From: Parascedosporium putredinis
Taxonomy: Eukaryota > Ascomycota > Sordariomycetes > Microascales > Microascaceae
NCBI GenBank assembly: GCA_949357655.1
Contig: CASHTG010000011.1
Location: 248,001-312,000, forward strand
Reading direction: 5' to 3'
Length of the DNA: 64,000 nucleotides
The translations under genes and the position numbers were made by a program. The notes beneath the pieces are model-generated. The model was not told the origin of the DNA, ran no database searches, and saw nothing but the letters and a program-made list of their open reading frames with translations. Positions 49,212 to 61,241 of this stretch are shown here, piece after piece. Positions within the stretch are counted from its first letter, which is position 1, and every line of letters starts with the position of its first letter.

Positions 49212-50153
49212 ATGCGCCACCGCGCCGAGCGCCGAGCGCTAGCCAGCTTCGCGCTCGCCATCCTCTCCATGACAAGAGTCAACGCCGTCTGTGAAACGGA
49301 ATGCGCCCTCATTTCGCAAGGGCTAGAGGCCTGCTCCCTCCCTCGCTGACTTCCCTCGACTGGAAAGCATTAAAGGACAAGGGCACGACGGACCGCAAAT
49401 TCACCAACCCCCGCCCGACGACGTGGACCGCTGGCTCGGCGGGCCGTTTACGCACGTCCTCGAGGACGCCGCGCAGGCCAACTGCTTCTGCATCGAGGCC
49501 CGCGCCAACTTTGACGCCTGCGACCGGTGCCTCCTCGCCGCACCCCTCACGGGCCAGTCGACCGAGGACGAGAGCGGTAGCCTGGCGATCTACATGGACG
49601 ACTGCGTCAACATGGGCTACTACGCGAACCAGACCCTCGCGTACCCTTCCACCACCCGCTCGTCCGTGCCGTCCGCCACCGTGTCCGTCCGCGGCGTTGC
49701 CTTTGCGGGGACAGCGCCGACGAGGGTGGCGCCGACGATAACTGCGAGAACCTGTGCGGCGTCGCCAACGGCCAAATCGTCGAGTGCGGCCTCGCGCCCC
49801 TCGACGTGCCCGAGGAGGACCGCCCGCGCACGCAGACCGTCCCGTCGCCCGACCGTACGTACCTGGGCTGGGTGCTGTTGAACCGCACGGTCGCCGAGTG
49901 CGTGTGCACGAGCCCGTTCTTGCGGCGTATTCTCGGTTGCGAGCTATGCCTTGTGGAGAAGGAGAGGAGGGACTTGGCGTTGGTCGGGCACCATCACCGG
50001 TTCGACTGCCACCAGTTGGGGTATTATAGTGATGCGCAGTATTTGCTGCCGGGTCCTGAGGATGTTGGTGGTGGTGGTGTATCTGGCGGTGGCTCGGGGG
50101 CTCGTCGACGGGTGACGATGAGTCTGGAGCTAGAATTCGTTTTGTTTTGGTAA
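49212..50153 (+). CDS. Small secreted cysteine-rich protein
   Basis: The signal peptide (MRHRAERRALASFALAILSM, cleavage after NA) is followed by CETECALISQGLEACSLP, then DRWLGGPFTHVLEDAAQANC-FC, FDACDRCLLAAPL, DDCVNMGYYANQTL, a Ser/Thr-rich part (STTRSSVPSATVSV), DNCENLCGVANGQIVECG, then TYLGWVLLNRTVAECVCTSP, RRILGCELCLVEKERRDL and RFDCHQLGYYSDAQ. Roughly 15 cysteines in C-x-C and C-x-x-C pairs suggest a disulphide-rich extracellular protein of about 310 residues. A Gly/Ser-rich tail follows, without a convincing GPI signal. Breaks occur at 49340-49342 (C3), 49408-49412 (C5) and 49707-49710 (G4), each one base short. It converges with the next gene. Function is unknown; a cell-wall or effector-like role is a guess. 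Confidence 0.62.
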
Positions 50154-50645
50154 AGGGCTCGCTCTTGGCATGTTGGGTCTTGGTATGCTTTTGCGAGCTG
50201 TATAAGTCAACGCCAGTCGCACTGGATTTCTAAAGTTTATGCGTCCAAGGTTTTCACTGGAAGCCATATGAGTTGGAGAATGTGTAGGATACTGTGTGCG
50301 TGTGTGTAATATACTACTACGATTGTTGATGTAACTTGTCAAGACACCTTTTCGTCTCTCAGAAACTCATGTCACGTCTGTCACATCCGCGCAAAGTTGC
50401 AAAAGGTTCGGGGTGAGAAGAATTATTACTTGGATCTATATATATCCTGAAGTATACAAGAAAGATCCGCCACCGGTTCTCTTTTCCACCCTACTTATTA
50501 CCGCCGATTCTCCATTATTACCATTCCACACTTTCTCATGCGAGAGAGAAAGTTCCAAGTGAGCAGCGTTCAAGCCCTGTTGAGAGAACTTGGGCATTCA
50601 CTCCATCATGATACAGATATCATGTTTTGGTCGGGTGCAAGACCT
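50154..50645. other. Convergent intergenic region
   Basis: The 3' ends of two secreted-protein genes. Contains a short GTGTGTG run near 50293. No gene was seen. Confidence 0.5.
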
Positions 50646-51778
50646 CTAAGTAAACCAAAGAGGGTAGTACCACTTATCCGGCTGGAACGTGACCCCGTTC
50701 TGAATCTCCCAGTCGGAGTAGGCGGGCCAAATGATGCCGACGCGGTTGGTAACGGCCAAGACGAAGAAGCCGTTGCCGGGACCGAACTGGCCGCTCCAGG
50801 CCGAGCTGACGAACCAGCCGCCACCGCAGGCGAAGTCGGTAATGGGGAGGCGGGAGGCGCCAACGCCGGTGACGGTGTACTTGCAGATGGCGTTGGAGAT
50901 GGGGAACTGGGGCCAGGGGTCGTTAAAGGTCTGGACTTCGAACTTGTACTCGCAGGCGGTGTCGATGCGGTCGCAGGTGCGGGTGAAGTTGTGCACGTTC
51001 CAGTACGGGGGAGGGGTGACGTTGGGTGTGGGCCTGGGGGAGGGGCTTGACCTCGAAGCCGGGAGGCCTGATGATGGTCACGGGGTTGGGGATGATGGTG
51101 GTGGTGACGGTGATGGGCCTAGGAGGAGGGGGAGGGGGAGGGGGCGTGATGGTCGTGGTCACGGTGAAGGTGGTGGTGGTGATGCTGCTGGTGAAAGTCG
51201 TGGGCGAGGGGATGCTGGAGCTGGAGCTGGTGTCGGGCGAGGTTGTCGAGGTGACGGTCGTGCTATCCGTGGTGGTCGGCTCGGAAGGGGTGATGGGGTC
51301 AGTAGGAGTAGTGATGGGGTCGGTAGGAGTGACCGGGTCGGTGGGAGTGACCGGGTCGGTAGGAGTGACCGGGTCGGTAGGAGTGACCGGGTCGATAGTG
51401 CCAATGAGGGGCACCACAGGTTGCACAGTAGGTTCCTCCGTCTCAGCGGGCTCGGTTGGTTCCTCCGGCTCAGCGGGCTCAGTAGGCACAACCGGCTCAA
51501 CAGGCTCGGTAGGCTCGACCGGCTCAACGGGCTCGGTAGGCTCGACCGGCTCAGCAGGCTCGGTAACTACGGGAACCGAAGGCTCAACTTCCTCGACAGG
51601 GGTGGTTTCCGGGAGAGGCTCCTCGTTGGCGGTTCCGGTGACTTCTTCACCGCCTTCGGTGGCCTGACGGGGCAAGAGAGCGCCGGCTTGGTGCTCGCCG
51701 GCCAGACCGCGGGGGAATACCCGCCGCTATGGTGACGGAGGCCGACGCCAAGATGGCGAGCAGTACCTTGGCCTGCAT
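50646..51778 (-). CDS. Secreted protein with repetitive Pro/Thr/Glu stalk and a compact C-terminal domain
   Basis: Signal peptide MQAKVLLAILASASVTIAA. A stalk built of PTEPVEPVEPTEP-type repeats and then TDPVTP repeats follows, then a Ser/Thr tract and TITPPPPPPPP. The C-terminal domain reads WNVHNFTRTCDRIDTACEYK, FEVQTFNDPWPQFPISNAIC, DFACGGGWFVSSAWSGQFGP, GNGFFVLAVTNRVGIIWPAY, WEIQNGVTFQPDKWYYPLWF. This last domain resembles small secreted fungal proteins that occur alone in other moulds (a GQFGPGNGF motif with a few cysteines), some described as elicitor-like; I am not sure of that link. The stalk-plus-head layout suggests a cell-wall protein. Frame changes lie at 51711-51715, 51036-51040 and 51042-51045 (G runs, plus). 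The first needs two more bases or one fewer; the other two need one each. Confidence 0.65.
51285..51590 (-). repeat. In-frame tandem repeats in the stalk
   Basis: About five 18 bp units coding TDPVTP (51296-51395) and an imperfect array of 12-15 bp units coding EPVEPT-like sequence (51420-51580). The units are multiples of three, so they expand or shrink without breaking frame. Confidence 0.85.
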
Positions 51779-51921
51779 GGTGAGGGGGTAGGCCGAAGAT
51801 GGAAATCGACTTTTGGGTGGGTTGAGAAGAGAAGCAGTGAAGAGAAGATTGTTGTCTTTTGCTGGTGAGATGATGAGAAGGAAAGAAAATGAGAAGGGAG
51901 AGGGAGAGTGCAAAGGCTCTC

Positions 51922-51927
51922 TTTATA
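51922..51927 (-). promoter_or_regulatory. TATA box of the stalked secreted protein
   Basis: TATAAA on the minus strand, about 145 bp upstream of the ATG at 51778, preceded by pyrimidine-rich DNA. This is positional evidence only. Confidence 0.45.
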
Positions 51928-54900
51928 GAAATGGAACGAGCACCATTGGGAGACACTAACCCTAACTTAAGACCCTCGTTCGTGGTTGACGTCCCTTGTT
52001 TCCTATCATGAATAAAGGCCGTTGAGACTTGGTAGGAGGAGTAGGACGTGGTAAGAGAGGGAGAAAGACGGCATTGGAGCCGGCCGCCTGCCAAAGGCTC
52101 CCTCCTTCATGATGACTTGCCCGCCGTCATGAAGCTAACCGTACCTGTATGTCGATGCAATCGCGGAACCAATGCCAGCTTACACTTATGACGAGAATGC
52201 ACAAAAGTGGAGAGGAGGGGTCCCCAGCCAAGAGACCCCTCACGTTGGCGGTCTGCGGAGAGAGCGAGTGAAGTCGTCTCCCCTCCACACCAAAAGATCC
52301 CAGACCCACGGGCGACTCCTATCCACAAGTTAAAGTTTTCTTCGCTCATCAAGAAAGACCTCGTATACAGCAAGCGTGCTCGACTACATGATGGATCGCA
52401 CCGAACGGGCCTGTCATTGGCAATCATTGTTCCTTCTTTTGGGGGTCCTGTGGAGACGGGGCATCATCGGCCAAGACTGTCTGGCCTTCACATGTAGTCT
52501 ACTATCGAGAGAATCCGGAAAGATGGAGTAGGCAGTACCTACTCTGTTCTGCTTGTCGAAAACTACGATTATCAGCAACACGCTGACAATGTTCCACACT
52601 CCCGTGTCTTTGTCTCACGGAGTCGATCTCCCGGTCGATGTTTTGCTTATACTTCCATTGGCTTCCTGCCAACTTGTCGACCGAATTGTTTACAAGTTAC
52701 CACCGACAGAAACGGGAGGGCTGAATCAGGAACATGGCAAACGGCACGGACGAGTGGGGGAGGCTCTGCGAACACCAAAATAGCGGAATCGTGCGCACCC
52801 GAGCCGCTCAGCAGCTGCTTCCAACCCAACAAGAACGTGACGTAACCTAAACCGTCCGTGCAAGTGTCGAGAAGGGGCAAAGAGAAGACCAGTAAAGAAG
52901 AAAAAAACAAAAGAGGACGAAAAGAAAACCCTCACCTAAGGCTGTCTTAAACTTTATTGTGCGTGATTTCCATAGACTACGTGTAACTACCTCGTCAAGT
53001 CGCCTCGCAGATCCCGTCGCCCTTACTCCATCTTGGAAGCTTGCGGCTTGTCTTCAGCCCCGATCTAGCTTAGTGTTCTTCCCATTTTGGGAATCGGAAG
53101 GAGTTGCCTTTTTTTTCTTCCCAAAATCAAGAACCAAAGACGACGAAACAAAGTTTGTTGGGGGAGGGGCCATCGGCGCTAATGGCGGTTGTTGCCCTTC
53201 CCGAACCTATGGCCAAGGAAGAGGCCGTTCCCAGGAGCTTGTTTCCCGTTCTATTTTCGCGTGGCGTTTGCCTGATTGCTTGGTCAACAATTGAAGGCTA
53301 TTCTTAACAGCATAGAGCGGGTCTTAGTATCCTTTATTCAGTGTGTAGATGAACGGAATCGATGCCCCTCAGCTCGCTAGCACATGCACCAAGGATCAAT
53401 CGAGGTATCTAGCAAGACCCAACAAATTCTGAACAGCAGTACTCTGCTTAAGCTACGGGATCTTTGGTCCATTGGCAGGGGCACGCTGCAGCATAAACGG
53501 GAAATTTGACAAGCACGGCATCCGCCCGCCCGTCGAGTCCGGCGGGCGCTCGAGCGTTTGTCTCAAGCTTAGCCAGGGCATGGTGACGATGGCGTCTGCA
53601 AGAAGGCTTGGTAATTGCAGAGGCCCTACACATGTAAATAAGAGATACGCAAATAGGAGAAAAGATGATGAAAAGAAAAATCCCAGATATACAGAAGTAG
53701 AGCATCGGAGCATGAAATCCGTTGAATGCCCCATCACGCAATATTCTGTACTATTCTGAGCAAATTTCATCAACCTAGCCCAATCAATTCACCAATGCAA
53801 TCATAGAATGGAGGTAGGAAAAGCTAATCGAGCGCAGTTTGCCAAATACCTCAACAGCTTTGCCAATAGACTTTTTCTTGATAGCCGAGCTGGTCGGATC
53901 AGGAAACGGATAGGATATAGGCTGGCTGGGGGTGGCTTGGGAGGCTTGAAAGAGGCTTGAGGAACGCCCAGTTAGCTCAAGGGGAGAGGTCACTATAAGG
54001 GTGGCGAGTGTTCGCAACGGATCAATGGATGTCAGGAACGAAGCCTTGGGTTTCTATTAGGTGTTCGTCTTATTAGCACGACGAACTGGCGCCTGATAAG
54101 AGAGAACTACTCGTACATGTAGCTCTACGTCAACCCGTCCTGCATAATAAGGCAACGATTTGCAAGGAGTGACAAGGTAAAAGCCCACATCCCACAGCAT
54201 GAAGAGCAGACCTCTTTCGTGTGATGATAATATCAAGTCTAGGTGTGTCTCACTCAATCGATCGAGTACTCACTGCATGATGATGGCTCCCCAGCGCTTC
54301 AAGAGCTCAAGAGGATGAGGTCTGTTAACAGACTCATCTTGCAGAAATAAGCTCATGCAAAGCAATTGAGTTTCATGACTGGCAAAAAAACTTGGAAAAG
54401 AATTAGCTTCAGTGCGGTGAGGGCATTTATTGATGGGTATCTTGACCTGCTCGGCCCCCATGGCGCAAAAGGGGTGAGACACCCCATAGCTTAAACGAAA
54501 ATATCCATCCATGGATCAATGGATGTACCAAAGAAAACCGAGATACACAGACAACTGTGTGCACACTCATGCCTCCCTACGCTGTTTCTACTGCAAGGGG
54601 AAGGCAGAGTTTAGATCAACCTGCAGCGTATTCAACGATCGACTCGCTCGCATTCGGCTTGCAGAGCTTTGGACTTGGGTACACAACTCGTCGGTTGCCA
54701 CACCGGAGAGGACACGGCTAGGATTAGCGCCTTTAGTTCGACTCATCAGCAGTTTCCTGATGGTCATGATGTGACATACCAGCAACCGTCCCCCTTTGAT
54801 CCAAAACTGGACTTCCTGAACCCGCTGGTTAGCTCGCACCATTCATCGTCATGTCAGGATATTCGTGAGCGGTACCAGCCCAGCTAATTCGATGGCGTAA

Positions 54901-56345
54901 CGCCCCTATGCCGTCGGACCCGTTTCTGTACGCCATTGTGCCTTGATCAAATGCAGCCCTGAGAAAAGTCAAACGGTGTAACGCTTTGTCAGGACGAAAA
55001 ATGGCACTGGGATCGGTAGTGCCTGCTAAAGACCTCGGCATAGCTTCCACGGTGCCCAATTACGAGCGTCCTACAAAACCATGGGTATTGGGGCATCGCA
55101 TCAGTCTCGCCACTGTACCGAAGTCGCCATTCACCTGTGGCACAGCGGGATTCGGATAGTACCTTATCCATCTTCATGGCTGCACCGACAACGACAGAAC
55201 TTGCGGCAGGATAACACATAAACCCATAGTTGCATGCATTGATGTGTCGAGTTGGACGTCCCGGACCTAAAAGGTCGGCTCATTCATGGCACGCTAGTCC
55301 GGGCACAAGAGAAGTTGGACGAACACTTCAAAGAGGTAGATGCGCTCTTAGAACTTGCAAACTTGACGGCCTCGAGGTTCCGCCTTCATTTCCCGGGTGG
55401 CGGACTGGCGCCAAATTGTGCTAATTTTCGGCCCACGATATTCTCCGGACGCGGCGCTGGTGCCGCGTACGGTCTTATTCTAGAGGCTTGGCTTCGCGCC
55501 GTTTCACGAGAGTCGGGGCTAAAACGAGGCCAATATTGAGGAATGTTGCCATTGTGCGACACCAGGTAAATCCCCTAGTCCTCAAGCTTGTGAGGATCGT
55601 GACTATATCTAGCGCCTTTGAGGCTATCCATAGATCCAGGCACACCCAAGACTCCGACGCTTAGTTCCTACTCGTAGCATGGGCGAGGTACGCCATTCTT
55701 TTCTCCATGCCTTGCGTGGTATTTTTGAAAATAATTTTTAATTTTCTTTCTCATTCTTTGTACATGTAGGGTTTATCGTTGCACGAGTATTCTGGTCGAT
55801 AACCATCGATGTGCAGTCGCGTTATTTTCCTCTTTTCTTCCTCCCTGCTCCTTGTGCCTCGATTTTCTCGAATTTCTAGCCACGCACAGGGTTTGTGGTG
55901 ATATCGTCAAGTTGGGTCTGCTGCGAGGTGGTATTGCCGTCGACATGGATTCCCGAGCTGAATCCGCCCGTCTCATGTTTTTCAGCTGCGCCACGCACGG
56001 CCATGCAGGCAGCTGTCCACTTTGACCTTGACCGGGACCTTCTGGGCTTCTAGGCTTCTAGACGATTTCCCCTCTTTGGCTGTCGTCACCCACGCGCACT
56101 GTCGCACAGTCCCTCCCTCCCTCTTTATGAGAGGCGGGGAGTCGAGTCGGACACAACCTGGAGGGTCTTGCCTCTCCTATCACCATCAAATCTAATCTAT
56201 CCTTGAGTTTCAATTCCGGTATTGCTGGCGGGTTCACGGGACAATCAAAGGAAGGAGTCGGGCACGGCCGTCGCGACCCTTTGTTCTTTTTCACTCTCCC
56301 GAGGGAACCAACCAAGAGAAAAAAAAAAAAAAGCCCCCAGCAAAA
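51928..56345. other. Gene-poor 4.4 kb
   Basis: Many short overlapping frames and no family motif. An orphan frame at 55252-55539 (DLKGRLIHGTLVRAQEKLDE, then HFKEVDALLELANL) looks protein-like but has no neighbours to join and no recognised homologue; it could be a gene remnant. TACATGTA occurs at 54114 and 55761. Confidence 0.45.
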
Positions 56346-57913
56346 ATGGCTACGTCGCTCATCGACCTTCCCATCCCCGTGGCCGCGGACATCCTCGCCC
56401 ACCTCTCCGACCTACGCGATCTCGCCAGCGCGATTCGCAGCCAGCGCCTCTTCCACGCGGCGCTCCAGCACCACCGGATCCACATCGTCTCGGGCATCCT
56501 CCGGAACCGCATCCCGCGCCGGACCCTCCCCTTCGCCGAAGCCCTCTACAAGTCGACGCTCATCGACCGGCGGGACAAGATGGAGGTGTACCTGCTGCTC
56601 AAGTGGCTGAGAAAAGCCGTCCGGGACCCCGCGCTGAGCCTGGGCGTGCTATCGCGCCTGCCGATGGCGCAGGTCGCCGCGGTCATGGAGACGCACGCGT
56701 GCGTCGAGCAGCTAGCGGGGAGTTTATGCGGTCGAGCATCCCGCTCTATAACCTCATTTTCGGGTGCGAGCACCCCGTGGCGGCGTCCGAGGCCGAGGTC
56801 ACGCGCTTGTTTCGGGCGATTTACCGGTTCCAGCTCATGTGCCACCTGTTTTGCTGCGTGGCGAGCCCGCTGTCCAACAGTAAGCGGAGGCGGTGGTTCT
56901 GGGGGCGTTTTCCCCGTGGGTCAACGATCAGGTTTTGTGCGTGTATGGTTTCGTGCAGGCCAAGGTGATGGAAGGTACGTCTCATCCATTTATTGTTGTT
57001 GAGCGTTTGATATCTGGTGGGTGAGATGCCCTGTAAAAGAATCAGGCCAAGAGACAAGAAGCAAAAGAAAGAGATGGCCAACTTCACTTTTAGAGATGTG
57101 GTGGTGACGTGGGGAACTCGTTTGATGATTTCATCTTCTTTGCTTACATGTGCCCCTGCCATAGCGTTTGACGAGCTTGCATCGCACGACGTTCAATACG
57201 GTAGCGTGCCCATAGACTGGACGCCAAACGCACACTTCATCCCGCCCGCGCAAGAGGCTGTAAGTTTCTATATTTACCCCCACCTGCATAACTTGTAGTC
57301 CACACCGAAATGCTTCGGCGCGCTAACGTGTGGTACCATGCTCCCTTTTCGCTCCCCGGAGACAGATGTGCCAGGGCCTTGACTTCCTCGTCCGTCTATG
57401 TCGGGCTCGGGACTACGACAGCCGAGTCAAGCTCATGCCGGTTACGCTCTTCCAAGCCTGGGCCAAGAACCGCCACCCCTTTAAACAGCTCTTCAACAAC
57501 CGCCTCACGAGCCCGCGCCTCAACAAGATCCGGGCGCGCAGAGACACCACGCTGGAATCCCTCGAGGACGAACAGCGCGAAGGCCTCGGTACTCTCTTGG
57601 ACGGGCGGTACGACCGCGTCTACTCGGACCCCGCGCACGTGTGGTTCGCCGCCCACGGGTCCTGCACCGTGCTCGCCTTGGTCGAACCTTTATCGGACAT
57701 CAACCTCTGGCTGTGCGGCTATGTTCTTTGGGACGGGGCCCCCTTGACCGGTGCGGTGAGCTCGCGGGTGGCTCAGTTCGCGCGCGGGGCCAGAATCACA
57801 TGAACCGCGTGCGGTGGCCGCTGCATGAGGCGTTTCGGTCGATGCGGGAGAGGGCGGCGATTTATCGCCAGGGTGGGACGGGGTACTGGCCGCGGGGGAA
57901 GGGATTTTGGTAG
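56346..57913 (+). CDS. F-box-like fungal protein, three apparent frameshifts
   Basis: About 425 residues. The start MATSLIDLPIPVAADILAHL, then SDLRDLASAIRSQRLFHAAL is an F-box-type opening. Next come RTLPFAEALYKSTLIDR, SSIPLYNLIFGCEHPVAASE, AIYRFQLMCHLFC, GAFSPWVNDQVLCVYGFV (the F-x-P-W-x-N-x-Q motif typical of this mould family), an intron (about 56975-57164), FDELASHDVQYGSVPIDWTP, an intron (about 57259-57365), MCQGLDFLVRLCRARDYDSR, and a C-terminal VWFAAHGSCTVLALVE. It ends GGTGYWPRGKGFW. Its presumed role is an SCF ubiquitin-ligase adaptor with an unknown target. Frame breaks are at 56717-56720 (G4), 56901-56905 (G5) and 57786-57789 (G4), each one base short. Intron 1 could be split by a small extra exon. 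Confidence 0.72.
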
Positions 57914-60715
57914 GATCGTGGGGTTGAGCGAGGATAAGATTGAGAAGCTTACAAAGGAGTTTGAGGCTTCTGACACGTGAGAGGATGGCGGGATTGATCA
58001 TGGGGATTCCAAGAAGATGGGGGAAGACTGGAAGGAATTTGAGAGCTCCGGAGTACGAGAGTGGGTGGTTTCATTTTTCTCTTACTACTCGATACAATGG
58101 ATGTGGGCGCGAGTTGGACGGCTGTAGGTAACGACACTTCACGATGATGATACGGGAACGCTGGGACGATTATTGGGAATGATTTGGGATTTTTATTGGT
58201 ATAGAGTGTAAACAATTGACCGATTCCACTCTTCCGCCTATGCCTAAGCCGGGCGATTTATTCCAGCCTAATCCATATGACTTGTGTCACAAGAAGGAAA
58301 TTGATGTTCAGCGAATGTTGGTGATGGCACCCCGAAAGCGGCCTTGCGCTTCCATCTTGGCGAGAGTGCCCAAGCGATTCATTTTGCTTGTTCGTCGAGA
58401 TAGATACCGGCTTCCTCCTCTACTATCTCTGCTGTGATATGTAGCGTATACATAGAGGAGAAGCCGGCATCAACTCGTCAGGCGCTACACGGCTTTCGTA
58501 GTTGCACACCTAGTAGCGACTTCCGAGTACATGATGATGCGGGTGCCTCAGCATTACCACCCAGCGGGGAAGAAATGCTAATTCAAAGGCTTGCACGCAA
58601 TCTAGGGCGATCTGGCGACCCTATGGCGTGGTGAATGGTTGTAGCCCCGAATAAGAGAGCTGGTAGGATTTGACATCTGTGAGTGTGGCGACGTGGTCAA
58701 GTTTTCGCCGTCTCAGGCAGAACCTCAATCACCCGAAAGCAATCGCCGAAGGCGAGAGCCCGTAATTTGCCTAAGCCGCGGGCGCCGGGAACGCTTCCCC
58801 TCGGGGACGGATTCGATGGGCGAGGCGAAGCGGACTTTTCTCGGGCTTCGCGGCGGGCCCGCTGTACGAGACCTCGGCGATGACCAAGATGGGGCGGACG
58901 CCCGAAGGGTAGGCCGGGTGGTTCGTGGGCACGAACACCTCGACGCGGAGGGTGAAGGGGCGCTGGGGCCCGCCGCGGGGGCTTTGGCCGTGGACGAGGT
59001 CCCAGGAGGAGGAGCGGGGCGGGTGGTAGACTTCGGGCTGGTCCGAGGCTACGACTTCTGGGTAGGTTGCCATGGCGAGCTGCTCTCGTACGCGATTCAT
59101 GATTGATGAGTGAGAGGAAGAGTGCAGAGATTGCGGATTTTGGTCACTGTGATTCTTCTTGCTCGGCTTTTTGGTGGGTGCCTTTGCTTTTGGGATTGGG
59201 GGATTTATGGGGGAGTGTTTAAACGAGGGGATGCTAAAATGCGGTGATCTAGCGTGAAGTGACGGCCGGCATCTTGATTCGAAAGTAGTTGAATCAGTGG
59301 ATCTTGTCGAAAGAGGGTTGGTTTTCGTTTGCTTGTGATTGCCTCTTGCTACGATGGAGGTGTAGAGCTAGGGGAGAGAGGGCCAAGAGTATAAATGCAA
59401 ACACTCTCGTCTTTGAGCTGCAATGTGATAAAAATAGGACCCGTGTGGCTGATCTCCTTTCTATTAAACGTGTATGTGTAGGTGTAGGGCAGGAATACTA
59501 GACACCATAGAGATTGACTTCTTTGACCCAACCGGAGGCGAGCCGAAGTTTCTTGTGCGGGATCAATTAATGCTGCCTAGAATCGAAGGAAGCGGGAGCA
59601 GGTTTAAAAGGGAAAAACCCTCACACCATGTGCGTCTAATGGCACCATTAGACGCGGGCAAGCTTCATCCTCCACGCTCTTCTTTGGTTCGAACAGAAAA
59701 CCTCGTCAGTGTCCAATTCTCGCACCGTCGTAGTGCTTCCGTGCGCTTATATTTAGCATCCCGCTCGGAAAGAATGAAGCGCGTCTGACAAGCTACCCGA
59801 CCCCCTCTTTTCCCTTTTTTCTTTGCCTTGGTTCTCTCTCTATTCTCCCGCCAAAAACTTCCCTGGGTACGGTACAAGTGATGTAGCGATCGCTGGTTGC
59901 GTTGTTCCCGATTTAGAACGCGGCAGCCCTACCGGATGGAACAGGCACACAGCCACACAGAGCTTTAGCCTATCACAACCGCGGGGAGTGTCGCCAGTCT
60001 CGAATCAAGCAACGATTTGGAGGAGGAGAAACCCCGCATCGTCTGTCTTTTTGCGGGTCGGTGCGACGCTGCGAGCACTGCGCCTCTTGTTCTTGTTTTT
60101 TGTTTCATGGGCCATTTTTGGTAACCAGCCCGCCAAAGAAAATCAACTGATGGAATAAAAGCGGAAAAAAGGGATAAAGTGGACGAGGAAGGTGGAGGAA
60201 GGACCATGGGCTCACAGAAAGAGTTAAAGACGGTGTGGGGGAGCTACGACGAATCACCGACTCAGCTCTCTGATTGAGGCGATAGATGGATCCATGAATG
60301 GTGGATGGCTCCAACCAAACAGGAATAGTGGATCGGCATGTCGCTTGAGCTTTCCTGTTGTTGGGGGCCGGTCAGCATTATCCGCGCGGGACAATTCATC
60401 GTTCGGGCTCGAGCAAGAGGTTGGGCCGCGCGGAGTGAAGACTAGGCGGCGGCAGAGGACGGAGCATATCAGCAAGGCAAGAAGACCTATCGTCTTATGG
60501 GGTCGCGAATAGCCTCGGGGTCCTCTCTCCTTCCCCGGCTCTCCACTTGAAAGTGTCAGGACAAGTGAAGGGCATGTCAGCATCGTTAGCGACACTTGAA
60601 AACTGTCAGACGTGGAGAGATCATCGGGGAGCTGGGTGATGATGCTGACGACCGAGTAGAGTGTTCCATAATTAAAGAGATACAACCAAGAGAGAAGATA
60701 GCGTTGAAGATGGAC
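57914..60715. other. Gene-poor 2.8 kb
   Basis: A minus frame at 58771-59070 (MATYPEVVASDQPEVYHPPR onwards) resembles the start of some fungal surface proteins, but no downstream exon could be attached. It is left as a possible fragment. Nothing else is supported. Confidence 0.4.
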
Positions 60716-60723
60716 TATATAAA
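60716..60723 (+). promoter_or_regulatory. TATA box of the small secreted precursor
   Basis: TATATAAA lies about 175 bp upstream of the ATG at 60897, followed by a CT-rich leader with TCTCTCTCG, a layout typical of strongly expressed fungal genes. Confidence 0.55.
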
Positions 60724-60896
60724 CAGGAGGTGAAGGAAGACGATGGCTGTTTTCTATCCATCTTCAGATCATCATCAGTCAAACACACTTGGATCAAGCG
60801 CTTTAACCATCTCTCTCGATATTTCCAATCTCTCCCACTAGCAAAAATCTAGTCTTCCTCGTCCCTCTCCCAGGCAGCCCAGTCAAACCAGTAACA

Positions 60897-61241
60897 ATGC
60901 AGCTCTCCATCATCTCCGCCACCTTCTTCCTCGCCACCGCCGCGGTCGCCGCCACCGCCAGCACCCCCAGCGCCGCTGACGTGTCCGCCCGCGACCTCAG
61001 CAACCTGGATATCGATTCCACCAACGTCGACGAGGTCCTCGCCCGCATCGGGGAGCTCAACCCCGAGGACGCCGAGGCCATTCTCTTGGCTCTCGATTTC
61101 CTCGACGACGAGTCCGACTCCGCTGAGGCGGGAGCCGAGGATGCGGGTGTCAACGGCCCCGTGCGCCGCGCCCCCGTCGAGCGTCGATGGGGCGCCACCT
61201 TTCAGCTTCTCATGAGGCTTGGCAAGAAGCTCCGCGGATAA
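60897..61241 (+). CDS. Small secreted precursor with dibasic sites and cationic C-terminal peptide
   Basis: 114 residues, one exon, no frame break. Residues 1-19 form a signal peptide (MQLSIISATFFLATAAVAA). Residues 20-88 are an acidic, Ala/Asp/Glu-rich pro-region with a helical stretch (VDEVLARIGELNPEDAEAIL) and DDESDSAEAGAEDAG. Arg-Arg pairs occur at 90-91 and 96-97. The last 17 residues, WGATFQLLMRLGKKLRG, carry charge +4 and form a possible amphipathic helix (F, L, L, M, L on one face). An acidic pro-part plus a basic mature part behind an RR site matches the logic of Kex2-processed peptides and of antimicrobial-peptide precursors. The internal Gly-Lys-Lys also looks like an amidation or processing signal, though fungi mostly lack the amidating enzyme. 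The start is fixed by the signal peptide and the TATA box at 60716. Function is inferred only. Confidence 0.75.
   Translation: MQLSIISATFFLATAAVAATASTPSAADVSARDLSNLDIDSTNVDEVLARIGELNPEDAEAILLALDFLDDESDSAEAGAEDAGVNGPVRRAPVERRWGATFQLLMRLGKKLRG

Noticed and set aside
48728..49294. 188-codon plus frame
   Set aside because: Basic low-information composition, overlaps the promoter and signal peptide of the secreted Cys-rich gene in another frame.
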